In this document: piece by piece, positions 22,469 through 30,174 of the stretch
Layout: each line of letters begins with the position of its first letter
Position numbering within the stretch: position 1 is the stretch's first letter
NCBI GenBank assembly: GCA_937893145.1
Contig: CALBJW010000074.1
Span: 1-31,173 of the forward strand
Length of the DNA: 31,173 nt
Origin: an uncultured Prevotellaceae bacterium
GTDB taxonomy: Bacteria; Bacteroidota; Bacteroidia; Bacteroidales; Bacteroidaceae
Reading direction: 5' to 3'
The notes under the pieces: model-generated
What the model was told of the DNA's origin: nothing
The model's database searches: none
The model's input: the letters and a program-made list of their open reading frames with translations, nothing else
Program-made: the position numbers and the translations under genes

Positions 22469-23461
22469 TTAGTCTTTGTCTAATTTATACTTAGAAATAT
22501 CAGTTCCGAACGAAAGGTTCAAGCTCTCAAGCAAGTCGTCAAGCTCTGTGAGTGACTTCTTACCAAAGTTACGGAACTTAAGCAAGTCAGTTTTGTTGAA
22601 TTGTACCAAGTCGCCAAGAGTCTCCACATCAGCAGCCTTCAAACAGTTGAGGGCACGAACCGAGAGCTCCATATCGACAAGTTTAGTCTTAAGCAACTGA
22701 CGCATACGCAATACCTCCTCATCAAATTCTTCGTTTCCATCGAGATCTGCATTCTCAAGAGTAATCTTCTCGTCTGAGAACAACATGAAGTGATAGATAA
22801 GAATCTTGGCAGCTTCTTTCAAAGCGTCCTTTGGATGAACAGAGCCATCAGTAGTAATTTCGAGGACCAACTTCTCGTAGTCAGTCTTCTGCTGTACACG
22901 ATAGTTTTCTACTGCGAACTTGACGTTGCGAATTGGAGTATAGATAGAATCAATAGCGAGATCATTGATTTCCTTGCAGAACTCGCGGTTCTCATCAGAA
23001 GGAACATATCCACGACCCTTATTGATATTAATCTCTAACTCTAATGTTGCTTGTGGATCTAAATGACAAATTACCAAATCAGGGTTTAACACTGAAAAAC
23101 CACTGAGATACTTGTTGATGTCTCCAGCCTTAAACTCGGTTGAATTCTCTACTGAGATTGAAACCTTTTCAGTATCATCTCCGTCAGCTAACTGCTTGAA
23201 TCGAACTTGCTTCAGATTCAAGATAATGTTGGTTACATCCTCTTTTACGCCAGGAACAGTAGCAAATTCATGCTCAACACCAGTAATACGAATAGTGTTG
23301 ATAGCATAGCCCTCAAGCGAAGAAAGAAGAATGCGGCGAAGTGCATTACCGATAGTAATGCCAAAACCTGGCTCCAACGGACGAAATTCGAACTTGCCGA
23401 ACTTGTCGTCAGATTCCAACATTATAACTTTTTCTGGTTTTTGAAATGCTAATACCGCCAT
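22469..23461 (-). CDS. rpoA: DNA-directed RNA polymerase alpha subunit
   Basis: Alpha forms the dimeric scaffold for beta and beta' and contacts promoter UP elements. The N-terminal domain (about 1-235) has the dimerisation core GFGITIGNALRRILLSSLEG and the YAINTIRITGVEHEF segment. The C-terminal domain (about 255-320) shows the helix-hairpin-helix pair in LSVRALNCLKAADVETLGDL and FRNFGKKSLTELDDLL. The 330-residue length is standard. It lies between rpsD (11-nt gap) and rplQ (3-nt gap), the usual alpha-operon position. No Shine-Dalgarno sequence precedes the ATG; the upstream sequence is A/T-rich. Confidence 0.99.
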   Translation of the reverse strand: MAVLAFQKPEKVIMLESDDKFGKFEFRPLEPGFGITIGNALRRILLSSLEGYAINTIRITGVEHEFATVPGVKEDVTNIILNLKQVRFKQLADGDDTEKVSISVENSTEFKAGDINKYLSGFSVLNPDLVICHLDPQATLELEININKGRGYVPSDENREFCKEINDLAIDSIYTPIRNVKFAVENYRVQQKTDYEKLVLEITTDGSVHPKDALKEAAKILIYHFMLFSDEKITLENADLDGNEEFDEEVLRMRQLLKTKLVDMELSVRALNCLKAADVETLGDLVQFNKTDLLKFRNFGKKSLTELDDLLESLNLSFGTDISKYKLDKD

Positions 23462-23472
23462 TATGTTAATTA

Positions 23473-24078
23473 TTATTTAGAGTACAACTCGACAATCATC
23501 TGCTCCTTGATATTCTCTGGAATGTCTGCACGCTCAGGCATGTGAAGGAACTTACCTGCCTTCTGGCTCTCGTCCCACTCAATCCAAGGATACTTGCTGT
23601 GGTTAAAGCCTGCAAGTGCAGCATCAATAACCTCAAGGCTCTTAGCCTTCTCGCGAACTGCGACAATCTGACCAGCCTTAACAGAGTATGAAGGAATATT
23701 TACTACCTGACCGTCCACTGTGATGTGCTTGTGAGATACGAGCTGACGAGCAGCAGCACGAGTTGGAGCGATACCAAGACGATAAACGACATTGTCAAGA
23801 CGAGCCTCGAGAAGCTGGAGGAGAACCTCACCTGTTACGCCTGAATGAGAAGCAGCCTTCTCAAAGAGATTGCGGAACTGACGCTCGAGAACACCATAAG
23901 TATACTTTGCCTTCTGCTTTTCAGCGAGCATGGCACCGTACTCAGATGACTTCTTGCGGCGGTTGTTACCATGCTGGCCTGCAGGATAATTTCTCTTAGA
24001 AAGAACCTTGTCTGGTCCGAAGATTGCTTCGCCAAAACGACGAGAGATTCGTGACTTAGGTCCAGTATATCTTGCCAT
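23473..24078 (-). CDS. rpsD: 30S ribosomal protein S4
   Basis: S4 is a primary binder of the 16S rRNA 5' domain and in many bacteria represses its own operon. The start MARYTGPKSRISRRFGEAIF and the S4 RNA-binding domain (about 93-155: ARLDNVVYRLGIAPTRAAAR and SHKHITVDGQVVNIPSYSV) are clear. It has 201 residues and no cysteines, so it is the form without the N-terminal zinc-binding cluster. The gene is preceded by an unusually long 111-nt gap that can fold (24104-24171), which fits S4-mediated control but is unproven. Confidence 0.99.
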   Translation of the reverse strand: MARYTGPKSRISRRFGEAIFGPDKVLSKRNYPAGQHGNNRRKKSSEYGAMLAEKQKAKYTYGVLERQFRNLFEKAASHSGVTGEVLLQLLEARLDNVVYRLGIAPTRAAARQLVSHKHITVDGQVVNIPSYSVKAGQIVAVREKAKSLEVIDAALAGFNHSKYPWIEWDESQKAGKFLHMPERADIPENIKEQMIVELYSK

Positions 24079-24103
24079 ATTTTTCTTAAAATTTAGAGTA
24101 CTA

Positions 24104-24171
24104 CCTCATCATAATCTCACAGCAGCAGCCGCAGAAAGGAAAAGATGCGGTAAAAACGAGACTGTGTGAGG
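24104..24171 (-). promoter_or_regulatory. Structured leader before rpsD, candidate S4 control element
   Basis: The 111-nt rpsK-rpsD gap contains nested complementary segments. CCTCA (24104-24108) and CACAG (24118-24122) pair with the continuous CTGTGTGAGG (24162-24171), leaving a 9-nt bulge. Inside, CCGCA (24129-24133) pairs with TGCGG (24146-24150). Neighbouring gaps in the cluster are mostly 1-33 nt, so this one stands out. No TAnnTTTG box is visible. Control by S4 is inference from what is known of S4 in other bacteria. Confidence 0.45.
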
Positions 24172-24189
24172 CAGTATCAACATTAAAAA

Positions 24190-24579
24190 TTAAACTCTTC
24201 TTCTCTTTGGAGGACGACAACCATTATGTGGAAGTGGAGTAACGTCGATAATCTCTGTTACTGCGATTCCTGCAGCTGCACAACCACGTACTGCAGCCTC
24301 ACGGCCGTTACCTGGACCCTTGATATAAGCCTTCACTGTACGAAGACCGAGATCGTAGGCTACCTTTGCACAATCCTGTGCTGCCATCTGTGCAGCATAA
24401 GGAGTGTTCTTCTTTGAGCCACGGAATCCCATCTTACCTGCAGCCGACCAAGAGATGACCTGACCCTCGCTGTTTGCAAGAGTAACAATGATGTTGTTGA
24501 ATGAAGAGTGAACATGAAGCTGTCCCTGTGCATCAACCTTGACATTTCTCTTCTTTGCAGAAGTTGTTTTCTTTGCCAT
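24190..24579 (-). CDS. rpsK: 30S ribosomal protein S11
   Basis: S11 lies on the 30S platform, next to the Shine-Dalgarno channel. Its 129 residues contain the conserved HVHSSFNNIIVTLANSEGQV, SWSAAGKMGFRGSKKNTPYA, and the C-terminal DVTPLPHNGCRPPKRRRV. The basic N-terminus AKKTTSAKKRNVK is typical of Bacteroidota. It follows rpsM by 9 nt; the long structured gap before rpsD comes after it. Confidence 0.99.
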   Translation of the reverse strand: MAKKTTSAKKRNVKVDAQGQLHVHSSFNNIIVTLANSEGQVISWSAAGKMGFRGSKKNTPYAAQMAAQDCAKVAYDLGLRTVKAYIKGPGNGREAAVRGCAAAGIAVTEIIDVTPLPHNGCRPPKRRRV

Positions 24580-24588
24580 ATCTTAAAA

Positions 24589-24969
24589 TTATTTAGTAGC
24601 TTTTTTCTTGTTTGCAACTGTCTTCTTCTTACCCTTACGAGTACGAGCGTTGTTCTTAGTGCTCTGGCCACGTACTGGAAGACCGAGACGATGACGAATA
24701 CCACGGTAGCAACCGATATCCATAAGACGCTTGATGTTAAGCTGAATCTCTGAGCGGAGGTCACCCTCTACCTTATACTCAGCTGCAATGATCTCACGGA
24801 TTTTACCTGCCTGTTCGTCATTCCAGTCCTTAACCTTAATGTCCTTGTCTACGCCAGCCTTTTCCAAAATTTTAGCTGAGCTGCTGCGTCCAATACCGAA
24901 GATGTATGTGAGCGCAATTTCACCTCTCTTGTTCTGTGGGAGGTCTACACCAACAATTCTTATTGCCAT
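24589..24969 (-). CDS. rpsM: 30S ribosomal protein S13
   Basis: S13 is in the 30S head and contacts the P-site tRNA and the L5 bridge. The start MAIRIVGVDLPQNKRGEIAL, the helix-hairpin-helix around YIFGIGRSSSAKIL, and the C-terminal GCYRGIRHRLGLPVRGQSTK with NNARTRKGKKKTV are all conserved. It has 126 residues, slightly longer than in E. coli because of the lysine-rich tail (KKTVANKKKATK). It is preceded by rpmJ with a 33-nt gap. Confidence 0.99.
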   Translation of the reverse strand: MAIRIVGVDLPQNKRGEIALTYIFGIGRSSSAKILEKAGVDKDIKVKDWNDEQAGKIREIIAAEYKVEGDLRSEIQLNIKRLMDIGCYRGIRHRLGLPVRGQSTKNNARTRKGKKKTVANKKKATK

Positions 24970-25002
24970 ATCTAGTTATAGTTTCAAATTCTTACATAAG
25001 AA

Positions 25003-25119
25003 TTATCCCTGACGCATCTTGTACTTAGGGTTCTTCTTGTTAATAACAAACAGACGTCCTTTACGTCTTACGATTACGCAATCTGGTGTACGCTTCTTCA
25101 AAGATGCTCTTGTTTTCAT
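25003..25119 (-). CDS. rpmJ: 50S ribosomal protein L36
   Basis: A 38-codon gene read directly from the sequence. It starts MKTRASLKKRTPDCVIVRRK, continues GRLFVINKKNPKYKMRQG, and stops with TAA. The length, the basic composition and the ending NPKYKMRQG identify L36. Canonical L36 binds zinc with three Cys and one His; here only Cys14 remains and the other ligand positions are Val, Asn and Tyr, so this is the zinc-independent form. It lies between infA (10-nt gap) and rpsM (33-nt gap), its standard place. Confidence 0.96.
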   Translation of the reverse strand: MKTRASLKKRTPDCVIVRRKGRLFVINKKNPKYKMRQG

Positions 25120-25129
25120 ATTTTGATTT

Positions 25130-25348
25130 TTATTTATATCTAAATACTATTCGTCCCTTGGAAAGATCATAAGGTGACATCTCAACCTTAATTTTATCAC
25201 CTGGAAGAATCTTAATGTAGTGCATTCTCATCTTTCCAGAAATGTGAGCAATAATCTCATGACCATTCTCAAGTTCTACACGAAACATTGCATTTGACAA
25301 TGCCTCAACTATAGTTCCATCTTGTTCGATGGCGGACTGCTTTGACAT
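25130..25348 (-). CDS. infA: Translation initiation factor IF-1
   Basis: IF-1 is a small OB-fold protein that occupies the A site during initiation. The 72-residue length is exact for the family, and the conserved segments IEQDGTIVEALSNAMFRVEL, NGHEIIAHISGKMRMHYIKI and LPGDKIKVEMSPYDLSKGRI are present. It follows map by a single nucleotide and precedes rpmJ by 10 nt, so these genes are probably co-translated within the same message. Confidence 0.99.
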   Translation of the reverse strand: MSKQSAIEQDGTIVEALSNAMFRVELENGHEIIAHISGKMRMHYIKILPGDKIKVEMSPYDLSKGRIVFRYK

Positions 25349-25349
25349 A

Positions 25350-26147
25350 TTATAATGATTTATCTCTTAATACTTTTTCTATTTCTTCAAACGACGAAAG
25401 AATGTCGGCTTTGCCTTTTCTTACACAAATTGAATGTTCAAAGTGTGCGGCTGGCTTTCCATCTCTTGTTATGATTCCCCAACGATCCTCCTGCATGTAA
25501 ATTTCTTTATCACCCATTGAAATCATTGGTTCTATTGCTATACATAATCCTGACTTGAGCAGAATTCCATTACCACGTCTTCCATAATTCGGAACCTGAG
25601 GATCTTCATGCATTTCTTTACCAATTCCATGCCCTACAAATTCTCGTACAACTCCATAACCTTGCTGCTCGCAATGTGTTTGAATTGCATAAGAGATATC
25701 ACCAAGTCTATGACCGACCACAGCTTGTTCGATACCTTTGTAGAGAGATTCCTTAGTAGTCTTCAAAAGATTTCTAACATCATCAGAAACTTCACCGACT
25801 TCAAAAGTATAACATGAATCTCCGCAATATCCATCAAGTTTAGTTCCACAGTCTATCGAAACAATATCACCTTCTTTCAAAGGATTGTCATTTGGAATTC
25901 CATGAACAACCTGATAATTGACCGAAGTACAGATGCTTGCAGGAAATGGACCTCCGTATGGATTAGGAAACCTTTTGAAAGTTGGAACTGCTCCGTGATC
26001 ACGAATGAACTCTTCTGCAATTTTATCCAACTGTTTTGTTGTAACCCCTGGCTGAATGACTTTCGCCAACTCAGCCAGAGTTTTTCCTACAAGTAAATTG
26101 GCTTTTCTAAGAAGCTCAACCTCTTCGTCAGTTTTAAGATATACCAT
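25350..26147 (-). CDS. map: Methionine aminopeptidase, type I
   Basis: Removes the initiator methionine from new proteins using two metal ions. The pita-bread fold is complete. The ligand residues are in VSIDCGTKLDGYCGDSCYTF (two Asp), EFVGHGIGKEMHEDPQVPNY (His), CIAIEPMISMG (Glu) and AHFEHSICV (Glu); the substrate His is in YQVVHGIPND. I chose the ATG at 26147 (MVYLKTDEEVELL) because family members begin here and the bases before it are A-rich. An ATG five codons upstream at 26162 overlaps the secY stop as TAATG and would give 270 rather than 265 residues; coupling with secY makes it a real alternative. Confidence 0.95.
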   Translation of the reverse strand: MVYLKTDEEVELLRKANLLVGKTLAELAKVIQPGVTTKQLDKIAEEFIRDHGAVPTFKRFPNPYGGPFPASICTSVNYQVVHGIPNDNPLKEGDIVSIDCGTKLDGYCGDSCYTFEVGEVSDDVRNLLKTTKESLYKGIEQAVVGHRLGDISYAIQTHCEQQGYGVVREFVGHGIGKEMHEDPQVPNYGRRGNGILLKSGLCIAIEPMISMGDKEIYMQEDRWGIITRDGKPAAHFEHSICVRKGKADILSSFEEIEKVLRDKSL

Positions 26148-26161
26148 CTTATTAATATGCA

Positions 26162-27529
26162 TTAAGCATGTTCACCACGAACGCGTCCAGAATCAAGAAG
26201 ACCATCATAGTGACGCATGAGGAGATGACTCTCAATCTGCTGAAGAGTATCGAGTACAACACCTACAAGGATCAACAATGAAGTTCCTCCAAAGAACTGA
26301 GCGAATTCTCTCTGTACACCAAATACACCAGCAAATGCAGGCATAATAGCGATGAGAGCCAAGAAGAGCGAACCAGGGAAAGTGATGCGAGACATGATAC
26401 CATCGATATAGTCTGCAGTTTCCTTTCCAGGCTTTACTCCTGGGATGAAACCATTATTGCGCTTCATATCCTCAGCCATCTGAACAGGATTGATAGTAAT
26501 TGCTGTATACAAATATGTAAAGAGCACGATAAGTACTGCGAATATAATATTATATAACCAGCTTGTGTTATCCATCAACTGACTCATGACAGTACCAGTC
26601 TTACCGTTTGTAAGATATCCGGCAGCTGTGATAGGGAGGAACATGATTGCCTGTGCAAAAATGATAGGCATAACGTTAGCAGCATAAGGCTTGAGTGGGA
26701 TATACTGACGAGCACCACCAATCTGACGTGCACCAGCACCTGCAATACGCTTTGCATAGTTTACTGGGACCTGACGAACACCCTGTACGAGAAGGATAGC
26801 AGCTGCGATAACAGCAAGGAATACTATGATCTCAACGAGGAAAATTACAAGACCACCACCCTGAGGAGTTGTGAAGCGTGTAACAAGTTCCTGACTGAAT
26901 GCTGATGGGAAACGTGCGATGATACCAATCATGATGATAAGAGAAACACCATTACCGATACCCTTGTCAGTAATTCTTTCACCCAACCACAAAACAAACA
27001 TACTGCCAGCAGCAAGAATGATTGTAGAAGTGATGAGGAATACATTCCAATTCAATGAAGAATAAAGAGCTGCACCGCCTGTCTGCATTTTCAAATTAAT
27101 AAGATACGATGGAGCCTGAAGAATGAGAATAGCAACTGTTAAATAACGAGTGTACTGATTCATTTTTCTTCTACCGCTCTCACCTTCACGCTGCATCTTC
27201 TGGAAATATGGAACTGCAAGGCCAAGCAACTGCATCACAATTGACGCAGAGATGTATGGCATGATTCCAAGTGCAAAGATAGATGCCTTAGAAAAAGCTC
27301 CACCAGAGAACATATCAAGCAATGACATAAGACCATTTGCAGTCTGGTTTGAAAGACCTGTGAGCGCCTGTGTATCAACACCAGGAAGCACTACATAAGA
27401 TCCAAAACGATAGATAGCAACGAACAAAAGTGTGATTGCAAGACGCATACGGAGATCTTCAATCTTCCAAATGTTCACCAAGGTCTTAACGAGCTTGATA
27501 TTCATTAATTTTTCTGATGCTTTTCCCAT
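26162..27529 (-). CDS. secY: Preprotein translocase subunit SecY
   Basis: SecY forms the protein-conducting channel of the inner membrane with SecE and SecG. The protein has 455 residues and about ten hydrophobic segments. The N-terminal region IEDLRMRLAITLLFVAIYRF leads into the first membrane helix, with the plug region around GLMSLLDMFSGGAFSKASIF. NGVSLIIMIGIIARFP and the cytoplasmic RQVPVNYAKR segment are highly conserved and belong to the ribosome- and SecA-contacting part. The C-terminus (RHYDGLLDSGRVRG) is normal. It lies 4 nt after rplO, and its stop codon overlaps a possible map start. Confidence 0.99.
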   Translation of the reverse strand: MGKASEKLMNIKLVKTLVNIWKIEDLRMRLAITLLFVAIYRFGSYVVLPGVDTQALTGLSNQTANGLMSLLDMFSGGAFSKASIFALGIMPYISASIVMQLLGLAVPYFQKMQREGESGRRKMNQYTRYLTVAILILQAPSYLINLKMQTGGAALYSSLNWNVFLITSTIILAAGSMFVLWLGERITDKGIGNGVSLIIMIGIIARFPSAFSQELVTRFTTPQGGGLVIFLVEIIVFLAVIAAAILLVQGVRQVPVNYAKRIAGAGARQIGGARQYIPLKPYAANVMPIIFAQAIMFLPITAAGYLTNGKTGTVMSQLMDNTSWLYNIIFAVLIVLFTYLYTAITINPVQMAEDMKRNNGFIPGVKPGKETADYIDGIMSRITFPGSLFLALIAIMPAFAGVFGVQREFAQFFGGTSLLILVGVVLDTLQQIESHLLMRHYDGLLDSGRVRGEHA

Positions 27530-27533
27530 TGTA

Positions 27534-27980
27534 TTAAAGTATTACAGCGTTACCACCTTTTTCTTCGATTGCTGCCTTAGCTGGAGTAGAGAATGCATTT
27601 GCCTCTACTGTGAGCTTAGAAGTAATCTCTCCGTTAGCAAGAACCTTAACAAGCTGATTCTTGTTTACGAAACCTGCAGCAATAAGTTCTGCGATACCAA
27701 TCTTCTCAGCACCTGTCTTTGTTGCGAGATCCTGAATGAGACCGAGGTTGATTGCCTTGTACTCAACACGATTGATATTCTTGAAACCGAACTTTGGAAC
27801 TCGGCGCTGAAGTGGCATCTGACCACCTTCAAAACCGATCTTCTTCTTATAACCAGATCTAGCCTTAGCACCCTTGTGACCACGAGTTGAAGTACGACCC
27901 TTACCAGAACCGTAACCACGGCCAACACGCTTGCTATTATGAGTAGAACCAGCAGCTGGTTGCAAATTATATAATTCCAT
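27534..27980 (-). CDS. rplO: 50S ribosomal protein L15
   Basis: L15 is a late-assembly 23S rRNA binder with a long glycine- and arginine-rich N-terminal extension. The sequence begins MELYNLQPAAGSTHNSKRVG, followed by RGYGSGKGRTSTRGHKGAKA, the L15 signature, then GFEGGQMPLQRRVPKFGF. It has 148 residues, the usual size. It lies between rpmD (31-nt gap) and secY (4-nt gap), the conserved order of the spc operon. Confidence 0.99.
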   Translation of the reverse strand: MELYNLQPAAGSTHNSKRVGRGYGSGKGRTSTRGHKGAKARSGYKKKIGFEGGQMPLQRRVPKFGFKNINRVEYKAINLGLIQDLATKTGAEKIGIAELIAAGFVNKNQLVKVLANGEITSKLTVEANAFSTPAKAAIEEKGGNAVIL

Positions 27981-28011
27981 TTTATTAAACTTGATTTAGT
28001 GAATTAATACG

Positions 28012-28188
28012 TTAGTCAATTACCTCAACAAGGTGTTCTACCTTGCGAATCATACCACGCAAAGATGGAGTATCCTCACGTTCAACGACCCTATTAATCT
28101 TACCCAAGCCAAGTGACTCGAGCGTAGCCTTCTGGTCAACTGGACGACCAGCCTGGCCCTTTACTTGCTTAATCTTGATTGTTGCCAT
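28012..28188 (-). CDS. rpmD: 50S ribosomal protein L30
   Basis: A 58-codon gene read from the sequence. It begins MATIKIKQVKGQAGRPVDQK, then ATLESLGLGKINRVVERED, and ends RKVEHLVEVID. L30 is a small 23S rRNA protein of this size, and the K(I/V)xQVKS-like start plus TLxxLGLxKxNR is its signature. It follows rpsE by 12 nt and precedes rplO by 31 nt. Unusually for the group, a strong Shine-Dalgarno-like AAGGAG lies just before it. Confidence 0.97.
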   Translation of the reverse strand: MATIKIKQVKGQAGRPVDQKATLESLGLGKINRVVEREDTPSLRGMIRKVEHLVEVID

Positions 28189-28194
28189 GATATA

Positions 28195-28202
28195 TTCTCC
28201 TT
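28195..28202 (-). promoter_or_regulatory. Shine-Dalgarno-like site for rpmD
   Basis: The minus strand reads AAGGAGAA ending 6 nt before the rpmD ATG. The first two A's are also the end of the rpsE stop codon TAA, so the site overlaps the end of the upstream gene and could couple the two. Such sites are uncommon in Bacteroidota. Confidence 0.6.
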
Positions 28203-28710
28203 ATCCTCTAAATACTTTAGTCAAATTAACACCACGGTTCTGTGCAACTGTCTTTGGATCACGCATGTTAGCAAGTGCTTCGATAGTAGCCTTAACAAGA
28301 TTGTGTGGATTAGATGAACCCTTACTCTTAGCAAGAACGTCTGTAATACCTACACTCTCGAGAACGGCACGCATCGCACCACCGGCAACAACTCCAGTAC
28401 CTTCTGAAGCTGGCATGATGAGAACGCGAGCACCACCAAACTTAGCATAAGCCTCATGAGGAACTGTACCCTTAAGCACTGGAACCTTTACCAAATTCTT
28501 CTTTGCAGCTTCAACGCCCTTTGCGATAGCCGCAGTAACTTCGCCAGCCTTACCAAGACCATAGCCAATAACACCGTTACCATCACCTACAACAACGATG
28601 GCAGCGAATGTGAATGTACGACCACCCTTAGTAACCTTAGTAACACGATTAATAGCAACCAAGCGATCCTTAAGCTCGGCGTCGTTCTGTACTTTAACTC
28701 TATTTACCAT
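28201..28710 (-). CDS. rpsE: 30S ribosomal protein S5
   Basis: S5 guards decoding accuracy and contacts the mRNA entry site. The double-stranded RNA-binding N-terminal domain begins DAELKDRLVAINRVTKVTKG, followed by GRTFTFAAIVVVGDGNGVIG with the flexible loop, and KVPVLKGTVPHEAYAKFGGA. The C-terminal domain has RVLIMPASEGTGVVAGGAMR and GSSNPHNLVKATIEAL. Its 169 residues are normal. It lies between rplR (9-nt gap) and rpmD (12-nt gap). Confidence 0.99.
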   Translation of the reverse strand: MVNRVKVQNDAELKDRLVAINRVTKVTKGGRTFTFAAIVVVGDGNGVIGYGLGKAGEVTAAIAKGVEAAKKNLVKVPVLKGTVPHEAYAKFGGARVLIMPASEGTGVVAGGAMRAVLESVGITDVLAKSKGSSNPHNLVKATIEALANMRDPKTVAQNRGVNLTKVFRG

Positions 28711-28719
28711 AATCGTATT

Positions 28720-29061
28720 TTAAAATTTAAGTCCGGCTTCGCGAGCAGCATCAGCAACTGCCTTAACTCTACCATGATACAAATAACCGTTACGGTCGAA
28801 AACTACAGCAGAAATACCAGCAGCCTGTGCCTTCTCTGCAATGAGCTTACCAACCTGAGCGGCCTGTTCACTCTTGTTCATTTTCTCAAGTCCAAGTGAA
28901 GATGCAGAAGCGAGAGTCTTCTGAGCCTCGTCATCGATAACCTGAACATAAATCTGCTTGTTGCTTCTGAATACGCTCATTCTTGGACGCTCTGCAGTGC
29001 CAGAAATCTTATTGCGTACTCTATACTTAATTTTGATTCGTCTTTCAATCTTTGTAATCAT
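28720..29061 (-). CDS. rplR: 50S ribosomal protein L18
   Basis: L18 binds 5S rRNA with L5 in the central protuberance. Its 113 residues begin MITKIERRIKIKYRVRNKIS, then RPRMSVFRSNKQIYVQVIDD, the central signature, and end with AVVFDRNGYLYHGRVKAVAD plus AAREAGLKF. It follows rplF by 15 nt. A weak Shine-Dalgarno-like AAAGGA (29074-29069) ends 7 nt before the ATG. Confidence 0.99.
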   Translation of the reverse strand: MITKIERRIKIKYRVRNKISGTAERPRMSVFRSNKQIYVQVIDDEAQKTLASASSLGLEKMNKSEQAAQVGKLIAEKAQAAGISAVVFDRNGYLYHGRVKAVADAAREAGLKF

Positions 29062-29076
29062 ACTCTAATCCTTTCA

Positions 29077-29649
29077 TTATTTAGCGTTTGCAGACTTACC
29101 AGACTTTCTTCTGATCTCTTCGCCCTGGAAGCGGATACCCTTACCCTTGTAAGGTTCTGGCTTACGGAATGAGCGAATCTTAGCACACACGAGGCCAAGC
29201 AACTGCTTGTCACATGATTCGAGCATGATAAGAGGATCCTGATTTCTCTCAGACTTAGTTTCAACCTTGATCTCCTTTGGAAGCTCAAAGACGATACCAT
29301 GAGAGTATCCGAGTGCGAACTCAAGAACATTACCCTGATTGCTTACACGGTAACCAACACCGACAAGCTGAAGAGTAGCCTTGAAACCTTCAGTAACACC
29401 ATAAACCATGTTGTTAACCAAAGAACGATAAGTTCCCTGAAGAGCGTGACGCTGCTTTGGGTTATCCTGCATCAATTCTTCATTTTCAGCCATTGTTACC
29501 TGACCGTCCTCAATTGTCAAATTGATTGCAGGGTTAAACTTCTCCATTGTGAGTTCACCCTTAGGACCTTTAACAGTTACAATGCCATCCTTATGAGTAA
29601 TAGTTACTCCTGCAGGAATACTAATAGGTAATTTACCAATTCTAGACAT
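29077..29649 (-). CDS. rplF: 50S ribosomal protein L6
   Basis: L6 lies by the factor-binding site of the large subunit. It has two related alpha/beta domains: the first begins MSRIGKLPISIPAGVTITHK and includes VKGPKGEL; the second carries VGVGYRVSNQGNVLEFALGY and ends RKPEPYKGKGIRFQGEEIRR, the L6 signature, then KSGKSANAK. With 190 residues it is a little longer than E. coli L6 (177). A consensus Shine-Dalgarno sequence precedes it (29659-29665), which is atypical for this phylum. Confidence 0.99.
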   Translation of the reverse strand: MSRIGKLPISIPAGVTITHKDGIVTVKGPKGELTMEKFNPAINLTIEDGQVTMAENEELMQDNPKQRHALQGTYRSLVNNMVYGVTEGFKATLQLVGVGYRVSNQGNVLEFALGYSHGIVFELPKEIKVETKSERNQDPLIMLESCDKQLLGLVCAKIRSFRKPEPYKGKGIRFQGEEIRRKSGKSANAK

Positions 29650-29658
29650 TTGTTATAT

Positions 29659-29665
29659 CCTCCTT
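29659..29665 (-). promoter_or_regulatory. Consensus Shine-Dalgarno site for rplF
   Basis: AAGGAGG on the minus strand, ending 9 nt before the rplF ATG and starting just after the rpsH stop codon. This is a full match to the anti-Shine-Dalgarno core, in contrast to the A-rich, motif-free starts of most other genes in the window. Confidence 0.7.
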
Positions 29666-29667
29666 AA

Positions 29668-30063
29668 TTAATAAACATAACAAAGAACTTCACCGCCAAT
29701 CTTAAGATCGCGTGCTTCCTTGTCAGTCATTACACCTTTAGATGTAGATACCACTGCGATACCTAATCCATTAATTACACGTGGCATGTCCTTGTAACCA
29801 GTATATCTACGAAGACCTGGACGAGAAACACGCTTGAGCGACTGAATAGCGCTCACCTTAGTCTGAGGATCGTACTTGAGAGCCACCTTGATAGTGCCCT
29901 GTGGACCATCCTCTACGAACTTGTAGTTCAAAATGTAACCTTTGTCGAAGAGAATCTTAGTGATTTCCTTCTTAAGGTTTGACGCAGGAACTTCTACGAC
30001 CTTGTGCTTAGCCTGGATCGCATTACGAAGTCTGGTCAGATAATCAGCTATTGGATCTGTCAT
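29668..30063 (-). CDS. rpsH: 30S ribosomal protein S8
   Basis: S8 binds helix 21 of 16S rRNA and, in E. coli, represses the spc operon. Its 131 residues begin MTDPIADYLTRLRNAIQAKH, then KVVEVPASNLKKEITKILFD; the C-terminal half has RRYTGYKDMPRVINGLGIAV, VSTSKGVMTDKEARDLKIGG and the final EVLCYVY. It is the first gene after the 305-nt interruption and so probably heads its own transcript. It precedes rplF by 18 nt. Confidence 0.99.
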   Translation of the reverse strand: MTDPIADYLTRLRNAIQAKHKVVEVPASNLKKEITKILFDKGYILNYKFVEDGPQGTIKVALKYDPQTKVSAIQSLKRVSRPGLRRYTGYKDMPRVINGLGIAVVSTSKGVMTDKEARDLKIGGEVLCYVY

Positions 30064-30079
30064 AATAAAATTAAATTAA

Positions 30080-30107
30080 TCGGGTCATAGGGTTATTATT
30101 TGCCCGA
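30080..30107 (-). other. Small stem-loop close to the rpsH start
   Basis: TCGGG (30080-30084) and CCCGA (30103-30107) form a 5-bp GC-rich stem with an 18-nt A/T-rich loop, ending 16 nt before the rpsH ATG. With the larger hairpin at 30175-30208 it makes the leader a two-stem structure. The short stem could be chance. Confidence 0.3.
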
Positions 30108-30174
30108 CAATATTTAACAATAATGATAATTTAGCTTTAAGGGATATTGACACACCTACAAACGCGTAAAATTA

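Noticed and set aside
28456..28899. Plus-strand 147-codon frame across rpsE and rplR
   Set aside because: It overlaps two certain ribosomal genes on the other strand and has no protein-like motif.
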